64,000 nucleotides of DNA from Nageia nagi (GCA_050084985.1 JBITNC010000001.1:20770001-20834000); one strand, 5' to 3'; counted from the first letter of the stretch, positions 24,036 through 37,161 are shown. Notes: generated by a model not told the origin, from the letters alone. Translations and numbers: made by a program.

Positions 24036-25100
24036 GATGCTTCACTTTTAATATGATTTTATGCTTTTGGGATAAAATATAATCAAAGCATAAATTCAAA
24101 GTATAACAAGAAAAGTAAGAAACTACTCCCTAAAACATTGTCTCATGATGTTAGCTTTAGATGCCTCTATTTTCTTCCTATATTATGTCACTTCTATGTC
24201 TTGGTTGTGACATGATGGACCTGTCACCATAGGAGAAATCCAAGGTAAAGGTAAAAGGATCTAAAAATATCTTAGACATTAAATTTTTTGCATAAGATAT
24301 GTCAAATATAGACATTAAACATCATGATATGGAAAGTATGTAAGTTATAAGAAAGCAAACATGTCCTTGGTGACTTATCCACCAAGAGTTATGAAGATGA
24401 AAAATAAATTTAAACTGGTCAAATTGGTTTCGCAAGCCACCATGTCGCTATGGATTTTTGATATGGATGGCTCTTCCTTGTAAAGGTACCAAATGATAAT
24501 ATTTACCATTCTTACAACGGATTCAACCAACTTGGTTCCCAAGCCACCATGTTTCTATAGATTTGCTTATAAAAATGACCCTTTTTTACAAAGGATTCCA
24601 GTGATATCAATAATGATACAAAAAATAATACTGACATATTTTAGCAAGAATCATTTGTAATAAGCAATGTTTTACAAAAATGAAATGAAAGTAAAGAAAA
24701 AAAATACCTTTTTTGCTATTTTATCATGATTTTAAAGAAACGATCAAATTTGGATAGTTTTCACCATTTGAACCTAGCAGCATCGCTAGGAACACAATGA
24801 TATTGCTAAGAACACATCGAAATCATTGGATTATTACCTTATTTTTCTTGAAATGTTAATATGCAAAGATGAAGAAATACACATTTTTATGAAAAAAATC
24901 AAACATAAAACTTTTTCAAGTACATAATATTAATTGGATTATGTTCTTATTTACCTTCAATTGTAGATAATTTATATGCACATTTTTCATAATTTGCTAT
25001 GATAATGTAAGAACCTATCCAATTAGGTTCGAACTTACCTTTATTTCCACTTTCTAGATCTTTGGTGTTGGAAAGGTTTTCTTTCAAGACTAGGTCACCA
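24036..25100. other. 3' untranslated region of the minus-strand Ty3 element
   Basis: No domain recognised between integrase and LTR. Contains a direct repeat of about 40 bp, at 24428-24465 and 24530-24570, sharing aagccaccatgt and ctatggattt/ctatagattt. The phrase gcagcatcgctaggaac (24778) is like one in the related LTR near 5500. Confidence 0.5.
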
Positions 25101-25109
25101 ACTTTGAAC

Positions 25110-26130
25110 ATGGAGGTGTTCTAGAGAATTAACCCTTTTTTTAATATAAGAGTTCTAATTAGACTAATCTAGCTTTTGTTTTATCTTCATTAGGAATGAG
25201 ACCATCTAGTAACATACGAAGTGATGGGATCTCTAATTCTAGTGGGACTATGAATTTGTCACCATACATTAGGGAGAAAGGGATTTCCCCTACAAAATTC
25301 CTAATGCTTGTTATATATGCCCACAAAGCATAAGGGAATTGTTCATGCCAATCTTTACCATGTTTTGTGACATTTTTAGATAAGATAATCTTAATGAATT
25401 TGTTGAATGCTTTGGCTTAACCATTACTTGGGGATAATATGGTGTAGATAATTTTATTTCAATATGTTATTTATCATAAAATTCTTTAACTTCATTACCT
25501 TTAAATCTTGTACAATTATTTATAAACAATTTAGAAGGTACACTATACCTAGAAATGATACATTCAATAAGAAATTTAATAATTTTACCTCCTTTTGCAA
25601 ATTTCATGGGTATAGCCTCTACCCATTTTGTGAAGTGTTTTGTAGTTGTAATGATAAACTTATGGTCATCTCTTTAAATAGGGTTAACTTTTCCAATAAA
25701 ATCAAGTTCCCAAATAGAAAAAGTCTAAGGGAATACAATCAAAAGCAAACCATGAGAAGGATAAGTTTGAAACTTTGCATTCTTTTGATATTGCTTACAT
25801 TTCTTAACATGTAATTCACAATATTCAAACATAGTAAGCCAATAATAACCTAATCTAAGTAACTTTTGATAAAAAAAAAATCCAACACTAAATTTTCCAC
25901 CACATTCACCATCATAAGCTTGATGAAGGGCCATGTCTATTTCATGCCTCATTAAGCATCTAAGAAGAACACCATCAAAAGAGCTTCTATACAAAAAATC
26001 AACAATGATGACATAATTATTTTTTTTAAGTATAATTCTAACACTATGATGAAAGTAAATAGGAACAATACCATATTTAAGATAATTGAAAACATCTTGA
26101 TACCATTCATACACATTTATATAAGTAGTT
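25110..26130 (-). pseudogene. Integrase domain relic (Tat-like Ty3)
   Basis: The zinc-binding N-terminal region is at 26114-25725 (ALHQAYDGECGGKF, then LRLGYYWLTMFEYC and KKCKQYQK). The catalytic core is at about 25715-25380: WELDFIGKVNP, TTKHFTKWVEAIP, then FINNCTRFKGNEV, where the second catalytic aspartate is Asn. The region expected to hold the catalytic glutamate reads YYPQVMVKPKHS, with no Glu. The C-terminal part follows at about 25300-25180, EIPFSLMYGDKFIVPLELEI and PSLRMLLDGLIPNEDKTK. Integrase joins element cDNA to the chromosome; here two of the three DDE residues are lost and frames shift, so it is inactive. Confidence 0.8.
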
Positions 26131-26181
26131 GCATAACAATGATCTTCAACAAAACATTCAACTATATGCTCATGAGATGGC

Positions 26182-26625
26182 TTACCTATAGTTTTTTATT
26201 GTAAGAATAATTTTCTCATATTTTACATTAATGTAAGCAAGAAAAGTGGGACTATTCATAGCATTAGCATACCTATTTTTGTCTCTTGCAATGTTATAAA
26301 TTTCATACTCACTGACGTAGATGAGAAGATTTTCCACCATTTCTTTATATAGTTGCAACTTGGGATCTTTGGTGTTATAGATGTGGGAGAATTGCATCAC
26401 TATTAGTTGGGAATCACTAAATATTTTTATCCTTTTTACTTTTATAAGTATTACAACCATCATACCTAAGATAATTGCCTCATATTATCTCATATTGTTA
26501 GTGCAATCAGAATGTAAATGATAAGACATAGAGATAAAATCATCATGAGGATTTATGAGGATAATTCCTATCCTTTGTCCATGAATGAACTTGGAACCAT
26601 ATAATAACAAGTTACACTCATCATT
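26182..26625 (-). pseudogene. Archaeal-type RNase H domain relic
   Basis: A second RNase H downstream of the gypsy RNase H, as in plant Tat/Ogre elements. Visible pieces are LLLYGSKFIHGQRIGIILIN (first catalytic Asp position reads Tyr), SDCTNNMR followed by a stop and YEAIILG (the expected Glu is lost to the stop), VKRIKIFSDSQLIVMQF (catalytic Asp kept) and IARDKNRYANAMNS (last Asp reads Asn). It would remove the RNA strand from RNA-DNA hybrids. At least three of the four catalytic acidic residues are gone. Confidence 0.75.
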
Positions 26626-26810
26626 TTTTTAAAAAATAATAAATACTTGTGGGTACTTAGGCTCAATAATGGAGCAGTAGCATAGAACTATAGCAATCAT
26701 GCTAGGTTCATGGTCATTCTAGCCATCCACTTTATCAAGGAACTCTTCTTGGGTTTTGGATACTTAATTTATAGGATGATTGGTGATGAATAATAATATA
26801 TCATATCCCT

Positions 26811-27278
26811 TTATTTATTTAAGTGATAAAGACCAAATTGAACTCTTAGAGCAATGCTATCCATTTTACAGCTCTTCCACACAGGTAAGATTTGGACATG
26901 AGATATTTGAGAGGATGATCTTGAGCTATGACACATGTAGTGTTTATAAGCATGTAATGTCTTAAATTTTTTAGTTTTGAATACTATACCAAAACACATC
27001 TTTTCTATTGAAGTGTACCTTATCTCATAATCAATTAAAGTCTTAGTGATATAATAAATTTCTCTTTCCTTGTTATTATCATACTTTTGAGCTAACATTC
27101 CCCCTAATATACTTAATGTTGTTGAAACATAAAGTAACAAAATCTTATATAAAATATAGGGGATTAATACTAAAGCATTATTAAGATATATTTTGAAATT
27201 ATATAAATCCTTTTGATACTTCTCATCCCAAATGAATTTCTCACCTTTTTTCACCAAATGAGAAAATAGGGAAGTCAT
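26811..27278 (-). pseudogene. RT connection and gypsy-type RNase H relic
   Basis: A 155-codon open stretch starting at FSHLVKKGEKFIWDEKYQKD, typical of the region just after RT in Ty3 pol. It continues through LLLYVSTTLSILGGMLAQ (the expected catalytic Asp is lost) and EREIYYITKTLIDYEIRYTSIEK (written in part), matching the RNase H Y-x-x-x-E-K pattern. The frame degrades after KFKTLHAYKHYM. It lies between RT and the archaeal-type RNase H on the same strand. Confidence 0.8.
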
Positions 27279-27287
27279 ATCTACTAA

Positions 27288-28100
27288 CTAAGCAATGAAC
27301 CTTCTAACTACATGAACTTTTCCTTGAAGACTTATCAACTCTTTCAGATTCTTAGAAGGATGCAAATCAATAATGGTTAAAATGCTCTTGGGATCCACCT
27401 TTATACATCTTCTTGAAGAAATAAAACTAAGCAATGTACCTGATGATACTAAAAATGCACACTTTTGAGGATTCAACTTCAACTTGTATTCTCTCATTCT
27501 TTGGAAAATCTTTTACAAATTGGAAATATGATCATATTTGGCTATGTATTTTTCTAGGATATCATCAAAATACACCTCAACATTTTCATGGATCATATCA
27601 TGAAACATACTCACCATGGATCCCTTATAAGTTGGACCTACATTTTATAGACCAAAAGGCATTACCACCCAATAAAATATAAACCAAGGAGTAACAAAAA
27701 TTGTCTTATGTTGGTCCTCCATGTTGATCCTAATTTCATTATATTTGAAAACTCAATCCTTGAAATATAAAATTTTATGGCTTGTTGTTGAATCTATAAT
27801 CATATCAATGTTAGGCAAAGGAAAGGCATCTTTAGGGCATGCCTTGTAAATATCCCAAAAATTTGTATGATATTTTATTTTCCCATTAGGCTTAACTATA
27901 GGTACAATATTAGAAATCCATGAAGAATATAAATAGGAATAATAAAACTAGTAGTAAGATATTTTTTTTATTTTCTGTTTAATAGAAAGGGCTATCCAAA
28001 GATGCATCTTTCTAGGCTTTTTTTGGATTGGTTTCTATTTTCATTAATACCTATGCTATGAGTGATAAAATTAGGATCAAGAGTAGATATATCATAAAAA
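27288..28100 (-). pseudogene. Reverse transcriptase relic (Tat-like Ty3)
   Basis: RT motifs in order on the minus strand. THSIGINEN with a following K/R-rich arm lies near 28060, SSWISNIVPIVKPNGKIKYH at about 27920, and NFWDIYKACPKDAFPLPNID next, where the catalytic Asp of the usual xFRDLNKACPKD reads W-D-I-Y. Then comes DMIIDSTTSHKIL, MPFGL followed by a stop and NVGPTYKGSMVSMFHDMIHE, and VEVYFDDILEKY, the catalytic box with FDD. The C-terminal thumb at 27497-27288 reads LKLNPQKCAFLVSSGTLLSF. The HDMIHE-VEVY-DD wording is typical of plant Tat-type RT. It is broken by several stops. Confidence 0.82.
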
Positions 28101-30220
28101 TACTAAGAAAAAACATCAAATAACACTTTTAATAGTATGCAATACCTTTACCATTCTTCTAAGGTTAACTAAGATCCTATTTTATTAAATTTGGGTCCTC
28201 TTGGGTATCAATGTTTATTTCTACTACTTCTTCATTGAGATAGTACATTTAGTCACTTAGTTGAGGAGGCATAGGCAATGCCCCTAGTCTTGCATCCAAA
28301 ATTAGATGTAAGAGACATGAATAATGGATTAATGGTTCTAGGATCCTAGAAATGTTACTTCATTACAAAAATAGGATGATTGACTATGAAATAATGACTA
28401 CCTAGACCTAGGATTGACTTGAGGAAAAATGAATGAAAAATGGAGAGAAGGGTAAGGATATAACCTACAATGTCTGCATCATTTGCACATACCTCCTCAC
28501 CAAAATAAGCATGATGTCACATGAACCAAGATGTAGGCCTCATCTCACTAGATTTCGGTAACTAACTTTGTTCCCCTAGATTCTCAAGGATAGCATCCTC
28601 ATTATGGAAAATGTCCACTTAAACTAGAGCTGTAGGAGGTAAGAATAGATTTGCATAGTAAGCTAGTAATTGCAGACATTGAAAATAACAATTTTTAGTA
28701 GATGTGTTTTTATGACATTAATATGTTGTAACTCAATATTGATTTATTCTTAATATTCAGTATGCAAAGTCAAACTACTCAAAAATCCAAATTAGAGCAA
28801 AAAGTGACTTAAAACACAAATATGTGCAAAAGTGGGTATCTAGTCCAAATAATTTAAGTTCACTCAAGAGTTATATAACTCAATGAAAAATTAGAAAATG
28901 GTTCTTAATTCATTTTTATCACACACTTTATTATGATTTTTGCTCTCACAATTGTTACTCCAAGATCATTGCTAGGGTTTGAGATATTGTTTTGAAGGAT
29001 TCAAGGTTTTCACCATAAATCTCAATCAAGTTCATGAAAGCTTGATTTCATAGTCATGAGGTAACAACTCCATGTAATTTTTATGGTTTAATTGTTGTAT
29101 TGTTAAATATATTACATGTATTCAAGGTTTTTGTAGGGTTTGAAGGTAATACAAACATAGAGAAGCTTGAGAAGAACTACCTCTTGTATCCTTTGCCAAA
29201 TTGTGTGCATGTAGGATGATGTTTAGTGTAAAATTATGATATATTTAATTTCCACCATTATAATTATATTTTGAATCCATATTAGCTTAAATATACATTG
29301 TGAACACTCATTAGATCTTATGGGTATCCTTGAATCTAATTGATTCAAGGATCTTTGCATTTAAAATATTTTAAGGTTTTCAAAGTGATAGATCATTTTT
29401 TTAGCTATAAAAATATGTAAAGATTGTTTCTATAGTTTTAATCCACCATTTAATTTGTCCAAAGAGCACATATACTTAAGCATTTGTACAATATGCATTC
29501 ATAATTCATTTGTTCTCAATTAATTGAGGGCTTGGGCTCTCATGCCATTTGAAGTGAGGAGACTCACTTTATGCTCACCTAAGTGCCTCAAAAAGCCTAG
29601 GTTTGGAGGTCCCCCTTCTTATTTATATGCATTGAGGATTTATTTACATTATTGCCAATTTTTAGCATAATATTCAAATACCTAAACCTACCTTTATCAA
29701 GATTTATAACTAATGCACATTAAGTAAAGAAGAGTTGTGCAATTTAAATTTGGTGTGTACATTTGACTTGTTTATGCTAGTTAAGTCACATATAGCATGA
29801 ATTTTATGTAATTAAATGGTGAACCAAACATGGAAAAGCTACAACCTTCAAATTTGTTATTTTCCTCACCTTTTCCTTCAATTTTCAAGTCTTGCTTATT
29901 TTTGGTGTTTCTCGATTTTCTTATTTTGTACCCACCTAAATGGGAAAAATAAGTAAAGCCTATCTAATTTATGACCAAATTTGAGTGAGGTTTTTTAGTA
30001 ATGCCTAAGGAGAGGGGGAGATTGTATTTGATATTTGGAGCTTTAATCTACCATTTGTTTCCTATTTGTAGTTAAAATCATACCTAGTAATAGTTGCACC
30101 AAACCTAGAAAGAGGTAAGAAGTTGGAGGGTTTCAAATTAATTTTAGAACTCAAAATACACTCCATCCTAGATGTAATATGCCCAAAAATATGCATATTT
30201 AACCATAAAAAATAGTACCC

Positions 30221-30330
30221 ATATGCACTACACCCAAGCCCAAGTGCACTGTACCCAAGTCCCAAACCCCCATATGTATTGTACCTAACCCTTAAGTGCA
30301 TTGCACCCTAAAACTAGTTCATTTTGAACC
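30221..30330. repeat. Degenerate minisatellite, unit about 21-28 bp
   Basis: Four to five imperfect units of the form atgcactacacccaagccc (30230, 30243, 30270, 30294). It creates a Gly/Leu/Tyr-rich open frame on the minus strand (LGLGYSALGLGCSAYG), which I read as a by-product. Confidence 0.75.
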
Positions 30331-31079
30331 CTAAAATTGACTCTAGATGCACTAAAACCTTAAATAGAGGCCTATTTTGCTCAAAAAAATTAGACAAGAT
30401 ACAGTTTAGATTATGCCTAGAAACAAAGGCCTATTTTTCTTAGTCCAAACTTAGTAGAGATGTAGTTCCAACTGCACCTAATACTAGTGAACTTTAATTT
30501 TTTAGTTTTTAATCAAAAATTTATAATAGGATGTGGTTTTTTTGGCTTTTCACATCCAAACATAGTGGTGTAACATTGTAGAGGATATGTTTTCACCTAT
30601 GATAGGGTGTGCATCCATTGATATTTTTATTTTTTGCTTAGTTACCTTGGTTATTAGCTTTAGTTTGTCTAAAGATCTCTCATTTTGGGAGAGACTTGTA
30701 ACCTACTTGGGTTTACACCTGGATCAAGATGTAACATTCTTATCCAAGTAAGAATTTGAATCCCTTTTCATACCATTTCATTTCTTTATGCCTCCTAAGC
30801 TTGCCTTATTTTGTGTTGTGTACTAGCAAAAAATTGCATTCATCCACAAGGGGTATTATTGCATACACATAGAAATTCACTATAGACTTAAAATTCATAT
30901 CTTGAATCAAGGTTTATTTATTTGTTGGAAATTTTCTTACTTTTTATTGAGTGCATATAAGATCATTTTTTTGTTTCATTTAATTTGAAATTAAAAAGGC
31001 TATCAAAAAAAGCATACTTGGGAAGGGATTGCAGCCATTGTTGAGGGAGTAGTGTGCACTTCATGTTAATTGTATCTCA

Positions 31080-31330
31080 TATTTACTTTTTGTATTGAAT
31101 TCCATCATAATATTAGAAATTTACTAAGGCATGTGGACATTATTACCACATACTAAACCATACTTAAAGATGAAAACCAAAGTGGGATCCCCCCTTTATT
31201 TGGCATAGCTTGCTATAGAGGTACCTGAGTACCCTTGAAAAATGTTCTACACCCCTAAAGATTGATCCATACCTTGTTAACACTTGACTAGAATCATTTT
31301 TAGGGAAAATTAAAGAAGTTTGTGTTGGAA
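31080..31330 (+). repeat. Leader block shared with 45480-45720
   Basis: Both copies contain a gtgggatccccccttt/ctctatt phrase, then tagaggtac(c/t)tgagtaccctt, then acacccctaaa(g/t)attgatcc and a tttttagggaaa phrase. In both cases a proline/glutamine-rich gag leader follows within about 0.7 kb. It is probably the end of an LTR or the leader of a Ty3 family represented twice here. Confidence 0.7.
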
Positions 31331-31899
31331 TGAATAATTTGTTTTAAAATATATCAAAACTAAAAAGATAAGTGTTTAATTGAATAAAGTAAAAACTAGA
31401 GCAAATAAACAAAAAATGCTATCTCAAATTATTGTTATCTTCATATAAAGCTTGCATATCATCTTAAGTGTTTGTTTTATACTTGCACCAAACTAAACAA
31501 GGATAAATATTTTAAAAAAATGGTAACCTATTTATTTGGTATTTGTTTCATTCATGTTCACACTTTCACTTCCATTATACTTGTAGTTGTAAAAGTTATA
31601 TATTATAGTTGTGTTGTAATGGAACTTGATCTATTTGAAGATCTGGTTTGGTATGAGGATTCCTTTGTGGAAATGGTAGAAATAAGGGCTCAAAATAAAC
31701 AAAAAGAGGAAAGTGAGGTAAAGTATGAGCCAAAAAATAGTGTGGACAATTAATCCATTAGGTTTCATAAGGCACTACAAACCATTCAATGTCTTACACC
31801 TAAATAAATGATAAGAGTGATGGAGGAAGTTCACAACTAAGGTGGTCCCATACCACAAGCTTCTCCAAAATTGTATATAATGCAAGAGATATTTTGATT

Positions 31900-32910
31900 T
31901 GGTCAGATAATTATAACAGTACCATCATGAGTGGGAGTGTCCTACAAGCTTATATTGGTACATCTTTATCCCCTCCAAAATTTAATAAAAAAGATCCTAA
32001 TAAAAGAAATTGGTACCAATAGATGATGGATAATATTCAAAAGAAAATCCCTTGGCTAGTCATATCACAAAGTGATCTCAATCCAACCAAAATACCCATT
32101 GCACAAAATGTTTTCCAAGGTTTGTTTCCACCAAAATAATGCAAACTATCTACCAACCAAGATACCATATGTAAAATACCTCAACCATACAAATAACCTC
32201 CAATTTTAGAGAACATACAATCAAATATTGATTTGCTTAACTTTGAAAAGAATATCAAATAAGCATAAGAAATATTTAACTAGAGGTTATCCCAAGAAAA
32301 TCCCATCATTCCACAAACTCAACCTTAACCCCCACCTAAAGTTGAACAACAACAATATTTTTAAAATATAATACCTAAATTTCAAAAAAAATTTCAACAC
32401 AAGACACCTCCTCCGTTTCAAAGGGAAATGAACTCCAACCAAGCCAATTCTTCTCTAAACATTGGCTTCCAAAATTTACCAAATATCCAACACACGAATG
32501 CAAATGATCTTCAAATCCCACAAAAGCATCTTTAAGAATTAATCCACAAGGATAAATAACCCATTTTGATTAATCAAACCAAGCTAATATCAATGATTGG
32601 GATGGCCTTGGTTAACCTTTTGTGCAAAACCAACCAACTACCCAAAGTAGATCAAACGAAGGTATGAATCACTTTCAAACTTCTCCATTTCACAATACCC
32701 ATAGTGGACTAAACCAAGGTATATCTCATTTCCAAAATATTCCATTCCAAAATACCTCTAATCCTAACATTCAAAACCTTCATGGAGCTCCAAAATCTAA
32801 TCAAAATACCAACCAACCAAATACCCAACAAGATTTCTCAAATCCATCCATGGAAAAGATGCAACAATTGATTGGCACTGTTATTCTTGCAAAACCACAT
32901 TCTTGAGGAT
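31900..32910 (+). pseudogene. Ty3 gag N-terminal (Pro/Gln/Asn-rich) relic
   Basis: Degenerate coding sequence, best open at 32622-32906. It is rich in Asn, Gln, Pro and Ser with a repeated NHFQTSPFHNT / SHFQNIPFQNT motif. Upstream pieces include YIGTSLSPPKFNKKDPNKR, IPWLVISQSDLNP and a PPPKVEQQQ run. The composition is typical of the unstructured N-terminal part of plant Ty3 gag, and the homologous leader block upstream supports that. No capsid core or zinc knuckle follows directly. Confidence 0.5.
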
Positions 32911-34850
32911 AAAATTCTTTACATTCATTATTCATTTATTATTCCCTTAAATAATATTCCTTATATAATTACTGTGTCTCATTCTCTTTCTTTCTCAGTT
33001 GTAAAACCTTGTACAAAGTTCAGGCTTGAAACATTGTATTGTATATTCTTAGTGTTTATCTCAAGATTCAAGTATTGTATATTCTCTTAGTTAGGGTTCA
33101 ATTTTATTCAAGGTATTTTTATATCATGTTAGTAAATTTTGTGTCTTAATTAGTATAATATAACTTAGAGCTACCATTTTGTTCAAAAGGTAGGTGTTAT
33201 TTATAAAAAAAATCATCTAAGTCATGTTCAAGTTATGTCTATAAGTCATATTCAGTAAAGATTCTCATTTTGTAAAAAATTGGCTAAATCATTTTCAGGT
33301 ATTATATTGTATAGAGTCTATGTACTTATCTAATTCAAATCAAGGCCCTATTGTAAGTTAAGTTACTTATTTTTGGTCTAGTATAGTTTGGGTCTTATTT
33401 CCAATCCCTATTGTATATAAGGTCTGATTTTTGGTTAAGTAATGTAGTGGGAATTGTCAAAAGAGTTGAAGTAAAAATTAGACCCATGAAATTTCAATGG
33501 TGATATCATACTTCCTAGAAAAAATCAATGGGATCTAAATTTTTTCATCGATAAGTAGTCCTAATAGTCTTCACAATGGTATTTTTTCATAGCACTTTGC
33601 ATTTAGTAAACCTTGCCATTTTTGAGCAATGATGTCATACTTTTCAAGGGAAGTTGGCAAGTGGTAAGTTCCATTAGTATTCTCAAATTCCAACAATACC
33701 CAAAAAGAATGAGTAAATACTATAAGAGGATATGAACACTTGATTCCACCTAATCAAAGGTGTATAACCCCTAGGACTCTATCAACATGTCAACTACAAC
33801 TCATTTCCACATGGTAGTAGTAGTTCACTTTTGGGTTTGAATAACTACATCATCCCATCACCCTTGTGTTATTTAGTATCAAAACTATATACATGAGCAT
33901 TTAATGAATGGTGAGAGTTTGTATATTGCTTTATTGTACTTACAAAAATGGTGTACCATATCTCTTAAGTTTAGAAATAGTTTTGAATTAACCATGTTCA
34001 AGAAACAAATATGACTAATTATAGTTGGATAGGTATAAGATAAAAGATCATCATATTTCTAAATATAGGAATTACATATAAACCATGCTCCATAATTATT
34101 TAAAATTGTAAAATCTCTTATAAATATTTAAGTTTATTCTATCTTTAGCTGAAGGGGTAGTTATAGTCATTAATGGTGGAAAACCACCCATTGTAAAGAA
34201 AACATTATATATAGTGGATTACTTGAAATCCAAAAGGTTAGAGATTTTAGAAAATTTTACTCTTGTAAGAATTGCTTTCATATATGATAATGCAATGTGT
34301 AGATGTTTTGTCCTTTAAGTTATATGGTTGTTATCTTATTTTGTGATTTTTTTGTATGAGACTTTATCTAAAATTGTGGTTGTGTATTACAATTGCAATA
34401 CCCCAAGAGTGAGATAGTTGTTCTATTCTCAATATTGGTTATGAATTACTACCTATGAAGTGATAGATGGGCTTATTATTTTAGCTTATTTTTCATATTA
34501 TTTGTATTTTCCTATTTAGTAGCTTAGATTTTTATCTCTTTCTTATTACTTTTGACCTTTTCTTAGATAGGAGTTGGCCTATAACCTAAAGATTGAGTAG
34601 AAATATCCATGAACATACTATCCCACCATATTTTACTCACTCATGGACCTCATTTTTATCATAGTAGTGGAGAAATTGCTAGACCTACAAATCCTTAGGT
34701 TACATTATTCTAATCAACAATAGAATGTTTATTTTTGGCATGTCAAGTGGGACTCAAGTAAAACCTATATTATCTGGTAGGCTATCACCATTGTTTTGTA
34801 AATTTTATAAGCTTCCTTATACCTTATTAGTGATTTTTTTATCATGCTAG
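32911..34850. other. AT-rich DNA between two gag relics
   Basis: No domain recognised. Repeated ttgtattgtatattct phrases occur at 33035 and 33070. It may include LTR material of the Ty3 relic that follows, but no boundary could be fixed. Confidence 0.4.
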
Positions 34851-35059
34851 GCATTTTCACAAACCCAGGCACCTCCAGTTCATAGATTCATTAGAAGTAG
34901 TGCCAAAAATTCTTCCCAATAGCCTAGATTTCAATAGCTATCACTTCCTCAAAGGAATACTAGGAAAAAGATTTTTTGGACTCTATCTCCATAAATTCCT
35001 CTAAGAGTGGTTCCACTATAAGTTGCATTTGATTTGGTCTAGCAAAATCTTTCACCTAA

Positions 35060-36640
35060 CCTAACTGGTCCAAATATGGCTCAATCTTCCCCTGCAGACT
35101 TCCGTAATTGGAATAATAATCATCCATTGATAGTTCCTACTAATTCCCATGTTATTCCTCAAGAAACCTTTAAATTATTTCCTAAGTATCATAGATTAGC
35201 AAAAACACCATATGATCATTGTCAAGATGTATCTCACTTAACATCAAGTTTTGCCATCATGGATGAAATTGTTATGATAAGATTATTGTCACATTCTTTC
35301 AAAGTCAAAGAAGCAAAGTGGTTTAGGACCTTGAATCCTTAATTAATAAATACATGGGGAGAGTTATTCCAATATCTGATTAAAATATTTACTAAAACTG
35401 GTGATGATAGTACTTTTTTATCTTGATATCCTATATAAAAAGACATCCTCGTGATTCTATAGATGATTTTAATATCAAATTCAAGAAAACTTGAAAATCC
35501 ATTCCAATGAGGATCAAACCAAGTAATGCTCAATCCTTGGTAAACTATAGGAGAGATTTCAATCCAAATATAAATGTGTTAATTATCATTACTAGAGAAA
35601 ATTTCCCAAAAGTTTATCAGATAAAAAAAATTATCAAACACATAATTTCCTCCAAAAAAATGTAATTGAGATCTATCATGCTTTTATTTCTTAGTTTACC
35701 TACAAAGAAATATTCTACACTAATCCCTCATCCAAGAGTATTAACCTCACCACCTTCTCCTTCCAAACCTATTATTTATAACTAAGCTAACCACTTGCTC
35801 CTCCCAAACTTATTATTTAGAACCAAGTACCATCTCTTCTAGATCCTCCATCAATAAGTACAAGTATTGGTTCAAACCAACAAGAGGCTAAGAGGAAAAG
35901 GCAATTGGAGATAACTATTAGGAATCTGATAAACAAGCTCACTTTGTAATAAAGGTAGAATCAAGGCCAAAATTTTAGAAGATATGATAATTAGTATCTA
36001 CCAATATTCTATTCTAAGAATAACCAACAAGACAACCTCCTTGTCCTAAAGCTATTGATCATGCAACCATGGTTAGCTTTATAGAAATTGAAGCTCCAAT
36101 TGTTATAGAATGGTTTTCTTCTTATTTTTGTCCACACTTTCCTAAATCTTACATAGTCTATTAGCACCAATACTTGGATCTACACTCTAATCAAATGGAA
36201 TAACATGCATCAAACCCTACTACAAATTTTACTATGGTGAATTTTTAGATTCTAGGCTATGTTGGAGAGCAAGAAAATTATGTACAAACTAGAGCCTCTA
36301 CTTTAGTAGTACCATAGCAGACCCAAGCTACTCATTTATGTCATTCATCCACTTCAACTGTACCTTATCCTAACAGAGCTTAGATTCTTTCATTTCATCC
36401 ACCTAATCTGAAAAATCAACTTTTAGGTCATCCGAGTCAGGTTCCATAAGGTGCAAGTAATCTTACTCCTATTGCAAAAAATCTTACTCCAACCACAAAA
36501 TATGTTCCTCAAAGAGAGAGGCCTAGTCCAATGAGGTATCCATTTATAACTAAACAATAAAAAGAGAAGGCCACTCAACATTTCATATCTCATCATCCTA
36601 TTGAGCCAAGTAAGTTAGCTCCCTATATTTAATTTAATCT
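35060..36640 (+). pseudogene. gag relic
   Basis: The capsid-like region is at 35076-35342: FKLFPKYHRLAKTPYDHCQD, VSHLTSSFAIMDEIVMIRLL, SHSFKVKEAKWFRTLNP, matching plant Ty3 gag (the region ending in x-W-F-x-T-L-P). The frame then breaks. A proline-rich linker with many stops runs to about 36600 (SSTSTVPYPNRA, RERPSPMRYPF), leading into the protease frame. No zinc knuckle was found between them. Confidence 0.65.
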
Positions 36641-37161
36641 AATCAAAGAATTGGAAAGAACACCCTCTATGATGACTATGTTTGATGCATTGAAAATACC
36701 TGGTCAAATAGATATTTTACAAGAAGCTTTGAAGTTAAAAAATAGTAAGAAAAGAACTAGTGAGGACAATGTTATATTTACAAATTCTAATGATGTCCTT
36801 ATAGCTCCAATAGGTATAATAACTCCTCCACATTTCTATATTTCCCTTAAATTAGAAAGTTGGGTTATTAACAATTGTATTATTGATACTAGAGCTACTA
36901 GTACTATCATTTCCAAAGCTATTGTAAATAAAATGAAATTGTATATAACCTTATGCATTAATGGATTTATATAGTTAGATTCTTCACCAATTGATGTAAT
37001 TGGTAGTTTCAAAGGAGTTAATATAAATTTGAATGTGTTCCCTAATATTTGTATCATTCAAGATATAATTATTCTTGACCTTCCACCTCTATTTGGAATA
37101 TGCTTGTCTAGATAATACACTATTAAGTTAGGATGTTATTTAGCTATATATTACACACATC
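36610..37161 (+). pseudogene. Aspartic protease relic
   Basis: Pre-protease segment FNLIKELERTPSMMTMFDAL, KIPGQIDILQEALK, then PPHFYISLKLESWVINNCII. The active-site loop reads DTRATSTII at 36895-36921, where DTGA is expected, so the flap-adjacent glycine is Arg. NKMKL follows, then IDVIGSFKGVNINLNVF and further protease strand-like sequence to 37160, where the copia-like element interrupts it. The protease would cut the gag-pol precursor. Confidence 0.72.

Larger units (their letters stand above)
22796..28100 (-). mobile_element. Ty3/gypsy (Tat-like) element: pol plus 3' LTR
   Basis: Minus-strand order from 28100 downward: RT, gypsy RNase H, archaeal-type RNase H, integrase, 3' untranslated region, LTR. 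This is the dual-RNase-H order described for plant Tat/Ogre elements. The LTR (24035 to about 22796) is related to the one at 5180-5967. gag and protease are not recognisable to the right of 28100. The left end abuts the gag-only element. Confidence 0.75.
28101..31470. other. Non-coding stretch with LTR-like features
   Basis: No protein domain recognised over 3.4 kb. A purine tract ggagagggggagattgta at about 30009-30026 looks like a polypurine tract followed by a TG start, so a plus-strand 3' LTR might begin near 30024, but no partner LTR or target duplication was found. A minisatellite lies at 30221-30330. The segment 31080-31330 is homologous to 45480-45720. Confidence 0.45.

Noticed and set aside
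25464-25814. 116-codon plus frame
   Set aside because: Antisense to the integrase core of the minus-strand Ty3 element.
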